Shown here piece after piece: positions 33,677 to 43,151 of a DNA stretch of 64,000 nucleotides. The stretch covers positions 1-64,000 of the forward strand of contig CAJQUW010012889.1 of the NCBI GenBank assembly GCA_907163375.1. The letters run 5' to 3'. The DNA comes from Prostheceraeus crozeri. Its lineage: Eukaryota > Platyhelminthes > Polycladida > Euryleptidae. The notes beneath the pieces are model-generated. The model searched no databases, was not told the origin of the DNA, and was given only the letters and a program-made list of their open reading frames with translations. Every line of letters starts with the position of its first letter. The stretch's first letter is position 1. Position numbers and translations under genes: made by a program.

Positions 33677-34320
33677 AGTAGTTTATAGTGTGACATCCGG
33701 CGCGACGCTTCGCTTCGCTTTGCTTCGCTTCGCTTGCGCCGGATGTCACACTTTTGCGGGGGTTTTTCAAAATTTTCAAAAAAATCAAAATTTCAAAAAT
33801 TTAGGTAGATTTCAAATTTCACGTGGCCGAAGGGCGAAAATTTAAGTTGTCTCAAAATATCACGTGGTCTAAGAATTTTGAAAATTTAGGCAGACGAAAA
33901 TTTAAGTTGTCTCAAAATATCACGTAGTCTCAATATACCAGAAGATTGTATTCAAAATATTTATTCAAAATATTCATTTAAAAATGGAAGAAACAAAAGT
34001 GGATGAAACAAAAGTGGAAGGAACCTCAAGAATATATCCTTCGTTATCATATGAACGTAGTTCTACTTTAATGAACATTGAAAAGATTAACATTGAAAAA
34101 ATGAATAAAGAAAAACACAAAGATAGAGTTAGGTATATGAAAGATAAGGAATCTCAATTATTATTAAGATTAGAGCATTATAAAAAGTTAAGAAAGAGAT
34201 GGACCAAAGTTAAGAATGTAACACAAGGAATTGGCATATTCTTAACAATAAGTTTAGGTGCTTTGACAATTGTTATATCTTCTGGTGTTTTAGTAATTCC
34301 AGTAGTTGCTACAGCTTTAA
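33677..34320 (+). repeat. Polinton left terminal inverted repeat
   Basis: This arm matches the reverse complement of the right arm from AGTAGTTTATAG through the first ~110 codons of the leftmost gene, with only a few differences. It therefore includes the promoter and 5' part of that gene. The inner limit is where the right arm ceases to match. Confidence 0.9.
33688..33751. repeat. Terminal hairpin with CGCTT-repeat loop
   Basis: GTGTGACATCCGGCGC (33,688-33,703) and its exact complement (33,736-33,751) form a 16-bp stem. The 32-base loop is a run of CGCTT-like units. The same structure lies at 51,588-51,651. Its place eleven bases from the tip suggests a role in end recognition or replication priming. 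Confidence 0.9.
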
Positions 34321-34703
34321 CAGGTACGGGTGTTTTTGCAACTTCACTTGTTACAATGTTAGATAAATCTTTAATAACTAAGAAACGAAAATCATTAAAA
34401 ACTAAGCATTTACATATTAAAGAAGTCTATGATAAACTACACTACTACTTTCAAAGAGTATGTGATGATAATGTTATTACGTTAGATGAGATTGAAAAAT
34501 TTGATCAAATAGCTAATGAAGTAAATCAAATATCATTTCAATCACAGACAGAAAAAGTTAATGATAAAAATAAAAAGGATGGTAAAATTTCTAGTGATGG
34601 TAAAACTTTTATTGATGATAAAATTTTTAATGAAGAAAATGATAAAATTTTTTTAGAAGAGCTAAAAACTTTATTAGACAAAACTTTATTAAACAAAACT
34701 TAA
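33984..34703 (+). CDS. Polinton membrane protein, unknown family
   Basis: 239 codons, starting at an ATG in a TTTAAAAATG box. Residues ~1-75 are charged and probably helical. Then come two hydrophobic helices (about 82-102 and 107-128: IFLTISLGALTIVISSGVLV and a glycine/threonine-rich segment), and then a long polar coiled region ending in D/K-rich repeats. The layout, a hydrophobic hairpin with a cytosolic helical tail, suits a small membrane or pore-type protein. No homologue is recognised by eye. Its 5' part lies in the terminal repeat, so a shortened copy is also present at the right end on the minus strand. Confidence 0.7.
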   Translation: MEETKVDETKVEGTSRIYPSLSYERSSTLMNIEKINIEKMNKEKHKDRVRYMKDKESQLLLRLEHYKKLRKRWTKVKNVTQGIGIFLTISLGALTIVISSGVLVIPVVATALTGTGVFATSLVTMLDKSLITKKRKSLKTKHLHIKEVYDKLHYYFQRVCDDNVITLDEIEKFDQIANEVNQISFQSQTEKVNDKNKKDGKISSDGKTFIDDKIFNEENDKIFLEELKTLLDKTLLNKT

Positions 34704-34824
34704 TACGAGAAAATTTTAAACGAAAAGATGTCAAACAACAAAGCAATAAAAAAATAATTTGTTCAGTAAAATGTTTTTGCTGTATTCCAATGTTACCACA
34801 AAATTCAAATATTATATTTTAAAA

Positions 34825-35652
34825 ATGGATAAAATTAGAGCTGATAATTTTAAAAGAATAAAACAATTAGAAGAGTTAATAAAACAAAGAAATATTATGA
34901 AAGAAAATCATCTTCAACATAGAATGATAAAAGCTGGTATTCAACCTGATATGTTTGAAAAAATGCAGCAAACCGAGCAAGTAAAAACTGATTTTGAAAA
35001 AACTATGAAACCATTTAAAACTCTTGAAAAGGAACTTACAAATAATGATAAACAAATTGATATAACAGATCCAGAGCACAAAACTATATTAGATGACTAT
35101 GGATTACTAGAATCAAACATTAATAAGAAATTACCAAAATCTATGCAATTTGAACATTCTATTTCATTTATAGATGGAAAAACAATACCTAGATTTTATC
35201 TCGGACAAAAAGAAATATTTCCACAACCTTTTCGAGGTTTAATTTTTTCACCAGATAAATCTCCTTTTAATTTAGATAGAAATTTTGTTAATCTTTTAAG
35301 AGGAGCAGATTTAAATAATTATGCTGTAGAAGATCTCATAAAATATAAAGCTATGTTAGACAGAGTTGGTGCAGTAAAATCTCTTAGACGTTATAAACAA
35401 TTAGAAAATTTATTATCAACGGGAGTTAAAGTAGGGAAAGGTTTATCTGAAAAACAGAAAACTGAAACAACTGTATTTTTACCAGATGATCCACAAGAAT
35501 TACTAAATAGATTAAATATTTTAATATCTGCAATAAAAGAAGGACATAATTCTAGTTTCAATGAAATTCATGCTATATTGAAAAGACTGTTAGAAAAGAA
35601 GATTCTAAATGAAAAGGATTATAAAAGTGTAGCTGAAATATGTTGTTTCTAA
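34825..35652 (+). CDS. Conserved Polinton protein, unknown function
   Basis: 275 codons from the ATG at 34,825, chosen because it sits in an ATTTTAAAAATGG box like its neighbours; an earlier ATG exists but lacks it. The N-terminal third is a coiled coil (KRIKQLEELIKQRN). The middle has a compact part with ISFIDGKTIPRFYLGQKEIF. The C terminus, PQELLNRLNILISAIKEG...EIHAILKRLLEKKIL, resembles a short helical tail that I associate with Polinton structural proteins. There is no catalytic motif. It is the second gene of the left block and is probably expressed late with the capsid genes; that is inference. Confidence 0.65.
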   Translation: MDKIRADNFKRIKQLEELIKQRNIMKENHLQHRMIKAGIQPDMFEKMQQTEQVKTDFEKTMKPFKTLEKELTNNDKQIDITDPEHKTILDDYGLLESNINKKLPKSMQFEHSISFIDGKTIPRFYLGQKEIFPQPFRGLIFSPDKSPFNLDRNFVNLLRGADLNNYAVEDLIKYKAMLDRVGAVKSLRRYKQLENLLSTGVKVGKGLSEKQKTETTVFLPDDPQELLNRLNILISAIKEGHNSSFNEIHAILKRLLEKKILNEKDYKSVAEICCF

Positions 35653-35745
35653 TTTTTATCTATGATTTTTATCTATGATTTTTATCTATGATTTTTATCT
35701 ATGATTTTTATCTACGATTTTTATCTATAATATTTATTTAATTTT
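35653..35745. repeat. 15-bp tandem repeat, ~6 copies
   Basis: ATTTTTATCTATGAT repeated between two Polinton genes, AT-rich, directly upstream of the minor capsid gene. Confidence 0.9.
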
Positions 35746-35757
35746 TTTAGTTTAAAA

Positions 35758-36546
35758 ATGTGTTCAGCAGATTTAGACAAAATTAATGATCATTTAGAAA
35801 AATTGACAGAGATTTTGGGTTCATCAAAATTTAGTACGACGTTAAAAATTATAACAACTACTTCATCACACACTTGTAATTTAGAACCCATTCTACATTT
35901 AGAACAAAATAAAAATTATCAAATTGCATTGACTAGTTTCTCTACATTTAACACTATTCAAAACGTTATCAAAGATGTGAATGATCAATTTAGATATTCT
36001 ACTGATAAAGGCAAAACGTGGAAAATATTAACTTTTCTTCCTGGTTCTTACGAAGTTGAAACAATATCAAATGAAATTAAGAGACATTTAGGTATACCAT
36101 TTAAAGATAAGAAACAATTACATTTTGCAGTTGAACCGGCAGTTAATAAATTTTCTCTTACTTTAGACGAAAATCATCAAGTTGATTTTAATCATGATAG
36201 ATCATTGTCAAAGCTATTAGGATTTAATAAACAAACTTACAGTCAAGGTTATCATTTAGGTGAGAAGATTCCAAAAATAACTGAAATAAATTCAATTGTT
36301 GTACATTGTGACATTATTGAAGGAGGATATATAAATGGTAAATTATCAAATTTAATATTCAGTTTTCCAGCTTTTACTGTACCCATTGGTTATAGATTAA
36401 ATGTAATTCCACAAACATTAATATATTTTCCTATTACAAGAAAAACTATTAACAACATTGGCATTAGAATCACTGATGAAAAAGGACAAGAAATAAATTT
36501 TGGAGGTGAAGAGATTATGATAGATCTTTTGGTTCGGGAGGTATAA
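35758..36546 (+). CDS. Probable Polinton minor capsid (penton-like) protein
   Basis: 262 codons; the start lies in AGTTTAAAAATG. After a short helix, the pattern NKNYQIALTSFSTFNTIQNV, then WKILTFLPGSYEVETISNEI, then LLGFNKQTYSQGYHLGEK, then INSIVVHCDIIEGGYINGK, and FPAFTVPIGYRLNVIP...LIYFPI follows what I know of Polinton minor capsid proteins, which adopt a single jelly roll at the vertices. It is mostly beta in character, as that fold requires. It lies just upstream of the packaging ATPase. The frame is open. The assignment is from memory of the family pattern; a structure prediction would settle it. Confidence 0.65.
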   Translation: MCSADLDKINDHLEKLTEILGSSKFSTTLKIITTTSSHTCNLEPILHLEQNKNYQIALTSFSTFNTIQNVIKDVNDQFRYSTDKGKTWKILTFLPGSYEVETISNEIKRHLGIPFKDKKQLHFAVEPAVNKFSLTLDENHQVDFNHDRSLSKLLGFNKQTYSQGYHLGEKIPKITEINSIVVHCDIIEGGYINGKLSNLIFSFPAFTVPIGYRLNVIPQTLIYFPITRKTINNIGIRITDEKGQEINFGGEEIMIDLLVREV

Positions 36547-36602
36547 ACTCCCGTTCGAGAGGTATGAACTCCCGTTCGAGAGGTATGAACTCCCACGCGA
36601 AG
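36537..36602. repeat. Tandem GC-richer repeat after the minor capsid gene
   Basis: GAGGTATGAACTCCCGTTC units repeat about three times directly after and partly overlapping the stop codon. The words GGGAG and CTCCC allow small hairpins, so it may act as a transcription end. Confidence 0.75.
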
Positions 36603-36676
36603 CTAGAGAAGTTTAATTTTCTTCTTCTTTAGAAACAAAAAATAAAAAAAATAAAAATAAATTTTTTTATTAAAAA

Positions 36677-37444
36677 ATGAGTGAACTACCTCCATTAAAT
36701 AAAAAAAAACTTAAATTTAATCATCATCCAAATTTATCTAATAAAGTTTTGTCAGTTATTTGTGGAAGATCAGGATGTGGAAAAACATATCTATTATTTA
36801 AAATTTTAACGACTCCAAATTTTTTGGATTATAACAATCTTATAATTTATACAACAACGGCAGAACAACCCGTCTATCAATTTTTAAAATATGGATTTGA
36901 AAATAATCTTAAAAAAACAGCAATTGCTTCATTATTCAAAGAATATGAAAAATCTGAAGATGAAGAAGAAATAAGTTCGTGGTGTGAAGAAGCAGCAAAA
37001 AATAATCAGTTAGTAGAATCTAATAAAAATAACCATATAAAGATACAACTAATAGATGATAGTGGTAATATGCAAGATCCTAGTAAACTAGATAAAACAA
37101 TGAAACATTGTGTAATTTTTGATGATTGTGTTAATGATAGAAATCAGTCAGTTCAGAGAAATTATTTCACAAGAGGTAGACATAATAACTGTAGTGTATT
37201 TTATTTAACACAAAGTATGTATTCATTAGACGGAAGTGTTATTAGAAAGAATGCAAATATATTTATACTATTTGAAATAAATGCAAGAAACTTAAGTGAT
37301 TTGTTAAGAGATTTATGTGTAAGAAATAAAGATGAATTTAAACAATCGTGTAACAATGCTTGGTCAAAAAATTATGGATTTATTACAATTAATATTGATA
37401 AAAAAATTCATGAAAGAGTTATAGAAAATATTTTCGAGGAGTGA
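36677..37444 (+). CDS. Polinton DNA-packaging ATPase (FtsK/HerA type)
   Basis: 255 codons starting in TTATTAAAAAATG. Walker A is ICGRSGCGKTYLL (residues ~28-40) and Walker B is KHCVIFDDCVND (~151-162). Then NYFTRGRHNNCSVFYLTQSM has the Gln of the sensor region of this superfamily, as in other A32-type packaging ATPases. The length matches Polinton ATPases. The enzyme is expected to drive DNA into the capsid. The start codon is chosen by the upstream box. The frame is open and all motifs are present. Confidence 0.9.
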   Translation: MSELPPLNKKKLKFNHHPNLSNKVLSVICGRSGCGKTYLLFKILTTPNFLDYNNLIIYTTTAEQPVYQFLKYGFENNLKKTAIASLFKEYEKSEDEEEISSWCEEAAKNNQLVESNKNNHIKIQLIDDSGNMQDPSKLDKTMKHCVIFDDCVNDRNQSVQRNYFTRGRHNNCSVFYLTQSMYSLDGSVIRKNANIFILFEINARNLSDLLRDLCVRNKDEFKQSCNNAWSKNYGFITINIDKKIHERVIENIFEE

Positions 37445-37474
37445 TCGAACGGAGTGACCGAACGGAGTGACCGA
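37441..37474. repeat. Short direct repeat CGAACGGAGTGAC
   Basis: Two to three units directly after the ATPase stop. Like the other inter-gene repeats of this element, it is richer in GC than its surroundings. Confidence 0.75.
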
Positions 37475-37520
37475 ACAATTTTTTCTTATAAATTTTTTGT
37501 TAATAAAAATAAAAAAAAAT

Positions 37521-37850
37521 ATGTTGGATGCTTATAAGATAGAGCATGTACCAGTTTTAAAAGATTATCGTCATCCTACAAATCCTGTAAATTCGAAGAA
37601 AGAAGTTAGATTTTATTATCATCATAAATACGTAGCGCTCGTTACAGATTATAAAACAAAACATGGTATTCAACCGTGTGTTAAAACAAAAGACTTTCCA
37701 CTTTGTTTAAGAAGTTTCCGAGTATTTTTGGCGTATAATAATTTATGGTGGTTGGTTAAGAAAGAACATTTAACAGCACATGAATTAGAAACATTACATC
37801 AATTACATATTCCTGTGTATATGCAAAAACGGAACCGAGGTTCTATGTAA
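37521..37850 (+). CDS. Small Polinton protein, unknown
   Basis: 110 codons from the ATG at 37,521 (an in-frame upstream extension lacks a start box). The product is basic and aromatic (VRFYYHHKYVALVTDYKTKH, then LRSFRVFLAYNNLWWLVKKE), with no signal peptide. It lies between the ATPase and PolB genes with short gaps, so it is probably co-regulated. I know no homologue; a DNA-binding role is possible from the charge but unproven. A small hairpin GAACC-GA-GGTTC is in frame at its C terminus. Confidence 0.6.
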   Translation: MLDAYKIEHVPVLKDYRHPTNPVNSKKEVRFYYHHKYVALVTDYKTKHGIQPCVKTKDFPLCLRSFRVFLAYNNLWWLVKKEHLTAHELETLHQLHIPVYMQKRNRGSM

Positions 37851-37874
37851 AATTCATTTTTTCTTTTAAAAAAT

Positions 37875-40800
37875 ATGAATCGTGAAATGTCTCTCGGACA
37901 AACGTCTAGGATTGATGAATTAATCAAGAAACAAATTGCTGAGTTTGATGCACAAATTAAACATAGTAAACGCAGTAAACGTATTAAAAAACAGAAACGT
38001 ACTAGGCGTAGTATTAGACGTAATACTAAAAAACAGAAACGCGGAACAAAAGAAATATTAGAAACCCCTATTACTGATATCTTTTTTGATGATAGAATTA
38101 AGGATGAACTTGGTGATGATTTATGTAATTTATTTAATCCAAATGAAATTAAATATGAAAATGTATCTTTTATTAATGTAGTAAATGATATGCGGAAACT
38201 TTTAGCAAATGGTAAAATTATTAATTTACTTGGAAAGGTTATTAAAGATCAGGAAAATATAATTCAAAATTTTTACGTAACCTTCTATAATAAAAAATCA
38301 TTTGAAACATGGTTTTCGAATCTGGATGAGAAATCCGATGCTAACGAATCGATTTTTACAGGTAATATTAAATATGAAGATTTTGGAATGAAGTTAGTAC
38401 AAAGATCGAATAGAGGGGCAGGGATTAATATGAAATATAGAATCAAAGAATATTTCGGTGAATATTGTTATATTCCTTCTGAAGATTTTTGTTTTATTAA
38501 ATGTTATAATATTTTACGAGGTTTTAATGAACAACAAGGAGAAATGATGAAAGAAATGTTTAATAATTTTTTATATAAAGAGAAAGCCACATCTAGAACA
38601 GGAGTAATGTCAAACTGCAAATTTTCTCAATTCAATAAATATTTTGGAGAATGTGTTCAATATTATAGTCCTGCCAATCGTCATTTAAATCCTAGAGGAA
38701 TTGAAACGTTTCATAATTATGTTTATTACAATTATTTTCACGCAGGTTCAACAATTGGTCACTATTGTTTAATTAATAAATCTCATAAATTAAAAGCTAT
38801 TAGAGAAATTGAAAATAATTTCAAACCCATATATAAAACAGTTACTGATGAAAATCTAACAACGCGTCCATATAAAATCATAACAAAGAAAAAAATTGAC
38901 TATGGTTCAACATATATTTGGGATCTCGAAACTTTTCCCGATCCTAACTGTTCAACAGCTCATCCTATTCCTTACGCTGTAGGAGCTATTAATTTTAATA
39001 AATTTATATGTTGTTTACCGAAACAAAGATTGAAAGAATTAGAAACACGTTTGTTAAGTGATATGATTAAAATTAAACGATCAAAAGATGAAGATGAAAT
39101 TAAAAATCTTAAAAAACAGATTAATGAGTATAATAATTTAACTGAATTAGAATTTAATAAACTTCAAAATTATGTGAAAATATTTACGAGAACTGAGGAT
39201 GATGAATGTTCGATCGGGGGAAACCCAGAGGACGTATGTCCGATCCATCAATTTTTTAAAACTCTTGGAAAATTTAATTATTCTAGAGTAACTTTAATAG
39301 CTCACAATTCATCAGGTTTTGATTCCTATTTTCCGATAAAAGCTAATTTTAAATTATCTAAACCGCCTCTTAAAACTTCAAGAGGAATATTGACTGCTTC
39401 ATTACAAAATCCTTATACAACTGAATGTGTTAGTAGATACATTCAAAAATCTTTTAGATTTAAAAACAATATGAAAAAAGATTCACCTTCAGGTAAATTA
39501 GCACTTCAAACTATTATAATGAAATGTAGTTATCAACATGTAAAAACAAGTCTTTCTAAATGGTGTGAGAATTTTAAAATTCCTACGAATGTGTGTAAAT
39601 TAAATTATGAAATTGGAGACATAACACATGAAAATTATAAAGAAAAAGAAAATGAATGGAGACCATATTTAGTTAACGATATTCTTTCTTTAGCTTTTTG
39701 TATCTACAAATATAATAATGTTATGCGAGATTAAGTTGGTGAAGATATAACTACTAATTTGACATCCTCTGCTTTAACATTTAACGGTTGGATGAAAAGC
39801 GTACAAAATGACAATATAAATATTCATTCTCATATAGATTTATGGGCTAGAAATTATATTAGAAAATCTGTTAAAGGTGGAAGAGTTTCAGCAAATATAA
39901 GAAAATACATATCGCCATTTTGTAGCATCTTGTTACCAATATTAAAACAGTATTTACCTGGTCGCTGCGCTGGGGGGACTTTGTCCCTTGGTCGCTGCGC
40001 TGGGGGGACTTTGTCCCTTGGTCGCTGCGCTGGGGGGACTTTGTCCCTTGGTCGCTACGCTGGTGGGACTTTGTCCCCGGGAAATAATTTAATAGATTTA
40101 ATGAAACAGTATCGAGATTTAGGAGATAAAACTGAAATTTGTAAGAAAATTTCAAATCAACTACTTGAACAAAAAAATGAATTTCTAATGGCTTTTGATG
40201 CAACATCTTTATATCCATCAGCTATGTATGATGAAAATTCAGAATACCCTAAAGCTGAATCAGCTAGAAAATTTCGTCAAGAAGAAGAGCGGGAAATAGT
40301 ATATAAATTTAATACTCAAACATTTAGACCTAAAACTGGAATATTCTCTGTTGTGTTTCAATATCCGAATGATATGTTTTTCCAACCAGTTCCTATTAAA
40401 GAAAAGTTGAAAATCAAAATAATAATTCTCATGTAAAAGTAATCAGGTTTAGAAATGGTATATGTTATGATGTATTAACTTCTGTTGACATACAAGAAAT
40501 TGTTTGATGTGGGGGGAAAATCTTACATATTACTGATGGTATAATTTATGAAAAAAATTATCAAGTTTCACCATTTCGAAATTATATTGAAAAACTTTTT
40601 AATTTGAGAAAAAGATATAAAACAGAAGGAAATACTGTAGGTGATGAGTTAATTAAATTATTGATGAATTCGCTATATGGCAAAACTGTGCAAAAAGATA
40701 TAACCACTAAATATCATTTATGGAATGAGAATACATTGAGAAAAAATTTCACTCAAGAAGTAAAAGATTATGAAAAATTAAATGATGAACAATATTTAGC

Positions 40801-41470
40801 GAAAGTAGAAATGGAAGATGATGAATTTCTCAAAACTAATATTGTAAAAGATGGGAAGACGTCATTCATGCCATCACACTTAGGTTCTTTCATTCTTTCT
40901 CACTCTAGAAGAATCATGAATAACTTTATTTTAGAAATTAATGGTTTCAAAGAAAAATACATTCATTATACAGATACTGATTCAATATATATTTCCAATG
41001 AGCTCTTTAATAAATTAGATGCTGCTGGATATGTTGGTGGGGAATTGTGTCAAGGAAAAAATGATTATGGAAATGGTGGAATTATTTTTGCAATGTTTAT
41101 TGCTCCTAAAATAAAATACTGTATTACTGTAGATGAACAAGGGAGACTTAGTGAAAAGAAAACATTCAAAGGATATTCACAAGATAAAGTAAAAGTAGAA
41201 GATTTTCTAAAATTATATTCGGGGAAAACATTATCGACTACAGTTAATAAACCATGGAAAAGATCTTTAGAAACTGGAATTAGTATTCCTGATAAAAATA
41301 ATAATACTGAAGAAAAAAAATTTTCTGGTCAAATAAATATTCTTAAACGTCAAGCACCAGATGAAAATGAAATTATGTTACCTTATAACGGAGAAGATAT
41401 TCAAGCTGAAATATTTCAAACAATCATCTGTGAGAGTAATTTAAGTGATGATGATGACACGTGGGAATAA
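37875..41470 (+). pseudogene. polB: Polinton protein-primed DNA polymerase B region
   Basis: The region shows the family motifs in order: Exo I (IWDLETFPDP, ~38,916), Exo II (AHNSSGFDSYF, ~39,299), Exo III (YLVNDILSLAF, ~39,667), Pol A (FDATSLYPSAM, ~40,195), Pol B (LLMNSLYGKTVQ, ~40,660) and Pol C (YTDTDSIYI, ~40,972). A basic N-terminal domain (repeated KRIKKQKRTRRS-type runs) precedes them and may include a terminal-protein-like part. The gene is broken, with about two breaks, so this copy is a fossil. Between the exonuclease and the palm lies an in-frame insertion of four 30-bp GC-rich units, listed separately. Its role would be replication of the whole element from protein-linked ends. 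Confidence 0.9.
39956..40080 (+). repeat. Four 30-bp GC-rich repeats inside polB
   Basis: Units begin GGTCGCTGCGCTGGGGGGAC and end TTTGTCCCTT, giving ten residues each (GRCAGGTLSL). Each contains the hairpin GGGAC-TTT-GTCCC. The fourth unit differs slightly. Length is a multiple of three, so the frame is kept. GC content is far above the surrounding gene. Confidence 0.95.
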
Positions 41471-41479
41471 TAATTTTTT

Positions 41480-41660
41480 TATAACATCTAAAAAATTTAT
41501 AACATCTAAAAAATTTATAACATCTAAAAAATTTATAACATCTAAAAACTTATTCCATCTAAAAAATTTATTACATCTATAAACTTATGACATCTAAAAA
41601 CTTATTACATCTAAAAACTTATTACATCTAAAAACTTATTACATCTAAAAATTTTATTAC
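41480..41660. repeat. 18-bp AT-rich tandem repeat between convergent genes
   Basis: About ten units of TAACATCTAAAAAATTTA-like sequence between polB and the convergent minus-strand gene. Likely the shared 3' region of both transcripts. Confidence 0.9.
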
Positions 41661-41714
41661 ATATGAAAATATATTTATCGAATATTTTGGTATTTTCTAT
41701 TAAGTTTTATCTTA

Positions 41715-43049
41715 TTAAGTTTCATCATATAATGTTTTATCAAAAGATAATTTAAATTTTTTTTCACTAACTATTGATTCATTATCATCATCGTCATCAT
41801 AAATTGTTTCTTCATCATCATCATAAATTGTTTCTTCATCATCATAAATTACACTTTTTGGTATAGGATGCCCTTCCATGATAGGATACCATTCTCTTAT
41901 TGGAATATCTAACTCTAAATTACATCTTTTATCTGATAATAATATAATAGAGAAAAATATTGGTCTTTGATCTCTTTTGGAAAATTTAATAACACCACCA
42001 TAATCTGAATCACTTTTAGTTTTTGTTAAAGATGATAAAATTTTAAATTGATTAGATGTAAATCCTAATTTAAATTTTGTAGACCCGACACATAGTTGTC
42101 TAACAGTATCTTCAACTATACCATCATTATTATTTTCAATTGTAAGAAAATGAAATTTAGATAAATTTTTATAATTACTAATATTTTTATAATCTTTTTT
42201 ACCATTTACACCATTTTCAGATGTTTCAGAATCATCATTATTATCATCTATATTATTATCATTATTATCATAAGATTCTTTAAGATCGGGCAAAGCCCTA
42301 GAACCTTCAGTTCGTTTATTATGAATATGATTATGGTCATTGTTAATAGTATAAGGCGTAGTCCACATATAAATTTTCTCTTGTTGAGCTAAGCCATTTA
42401 TGTAAGATTTTAACAAATTAATATTTAAGTTTGAATATAATCCTATATACGTATCATCATCATATCTTTGCGGCATTTCTAATGTTTCTTGTTTATAAAT
42501 TGTGTCTCTATAATAAACTTGACATAATAATTCTTCATTATGTTTTTTACTCTCTATGTGAATGTTATATTGATTTTGTTCGTCAACAAATAATCTAATT
42601 TTTTCTTTCGAAAAAGATTTTAATTTTTTAACTAATTCTTTAATATTGATATAATTAATAATTTTAGTTTCTATCCAATCAGTATTACTAATTGGTAACA
42701 CTGCTCTAATAAATCCATAAACATTATTATGACCTATTATAACCATATTTTCTTTATTTAATTCCACATAAGCTACATCATTATATTTACTAACAATCTC
42801 CATAAATTTAATAAATGGATCCCCCGGAAATAAACAATAATTAGTTTCTATAGAAGGTAAACCTTTAGTCTGTTCTCTAAATATTTCGGCTTGTAATTGA
42901 AATAAAATATTAACATCTATACATGGATTTGTAATAGTATTATTATTATTATTATCAAAACATTTATTTTCAAATCCCGTTGATCTCGTCGAATAAGAAG
43001 AACAGGATGATGCGGGCGAATATAATTTTTTTAAATTTGGATTTTCCAT
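41715..43049 (-). CDS. Polinton minus-strand protein, possible sliding-clamp-like fold
   Basis: 444 codons, the longest minus-strand gene of the element. After an Asn/Ser-rich start come FIKFMEIVSKYNDVAYVELN, IIGHNNVYGFIRAVLPIS and INIKELVKKLKSFSKEKIRL, where alternating hydrophobic residues recall the two halves of PCNA-type clamps. A central Asp/Asn-rich linker with YDNNDNNIDDNNDD follows, and then STKFKLGFTSNQFKILSSLT with GGVIKFSKRD, like a second clamp half. The C terminus is strongly acidic (repeated DDEETIYDD). The clamp idea rests on pattern only and is not certain. Lying opposite polB, it could be a replication partner. A hairpin GGGC-AAA-GCCC lies in the linker. Confidence 0.55.
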   Translation of the reverse strand: MENPNLKKLYSPASSCSSYSTRSTGFENKCFDNNNNNTITNPCIDVNILFQLQAEIFREQTKGLPSIETNYCLFPGDPFIKFMEIVSKYNDVAYVELNKENMVIIGHNNVYGFIRAVLPISNTDWIETKIINYINIKELVKKLKSFSKEKIRLFVDEQNQYNIHIESKKHNEELLCQVYYRDTIYKQETLEMPQRYDDDTYIGLYSNLNINLLKSYINGLAQQEKIYMWTTPYTINNDHNHIHNKRTEGSRALPDLKESYDNNDNNIDDNNDDSETSENGVNGKKDYKNISNYKNLSKFHFLTIENNNDGIVEDTVRQLCVGSTKFKLGFTSNQFKILSSLTKTKSDSDYGGVIKFSKRDQRPIFFSIILLSDKRCNLELDIPIREWYPIMEGHPIPKSVIYDDEETIYDDDEETIYDDDDDNESIVSEKKFKLSFDKTLYDET

Positions 43050-43145
43050 TTTTTTTATTTTTATTAGAAAAATTTTATTTTTTATTTTTATTAGAAAAAA
43101 TTTTATTTTTTATTTTTATTAGAAAAAATTTGATTTTTTTATTGT
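43050..43145. repeat. ~31-bp AT-rich tandem repeat at a divergent promoter
   Basis: About three units of TTTTTATTTTTATTAGAAAA separate the divergent genes at 43,049 (minus) and 43,152 (plus). Its place suggests a two-way promoter. Confidence 0.85.
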
Positions 43146-43151
43146 TAAAAA

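Noticed and set aside
39871-40218. Minus-strand frame with TKSPQRSDQG repeats
   Set aside because: Antisense shadow of the GC-rich repeat inside polB.
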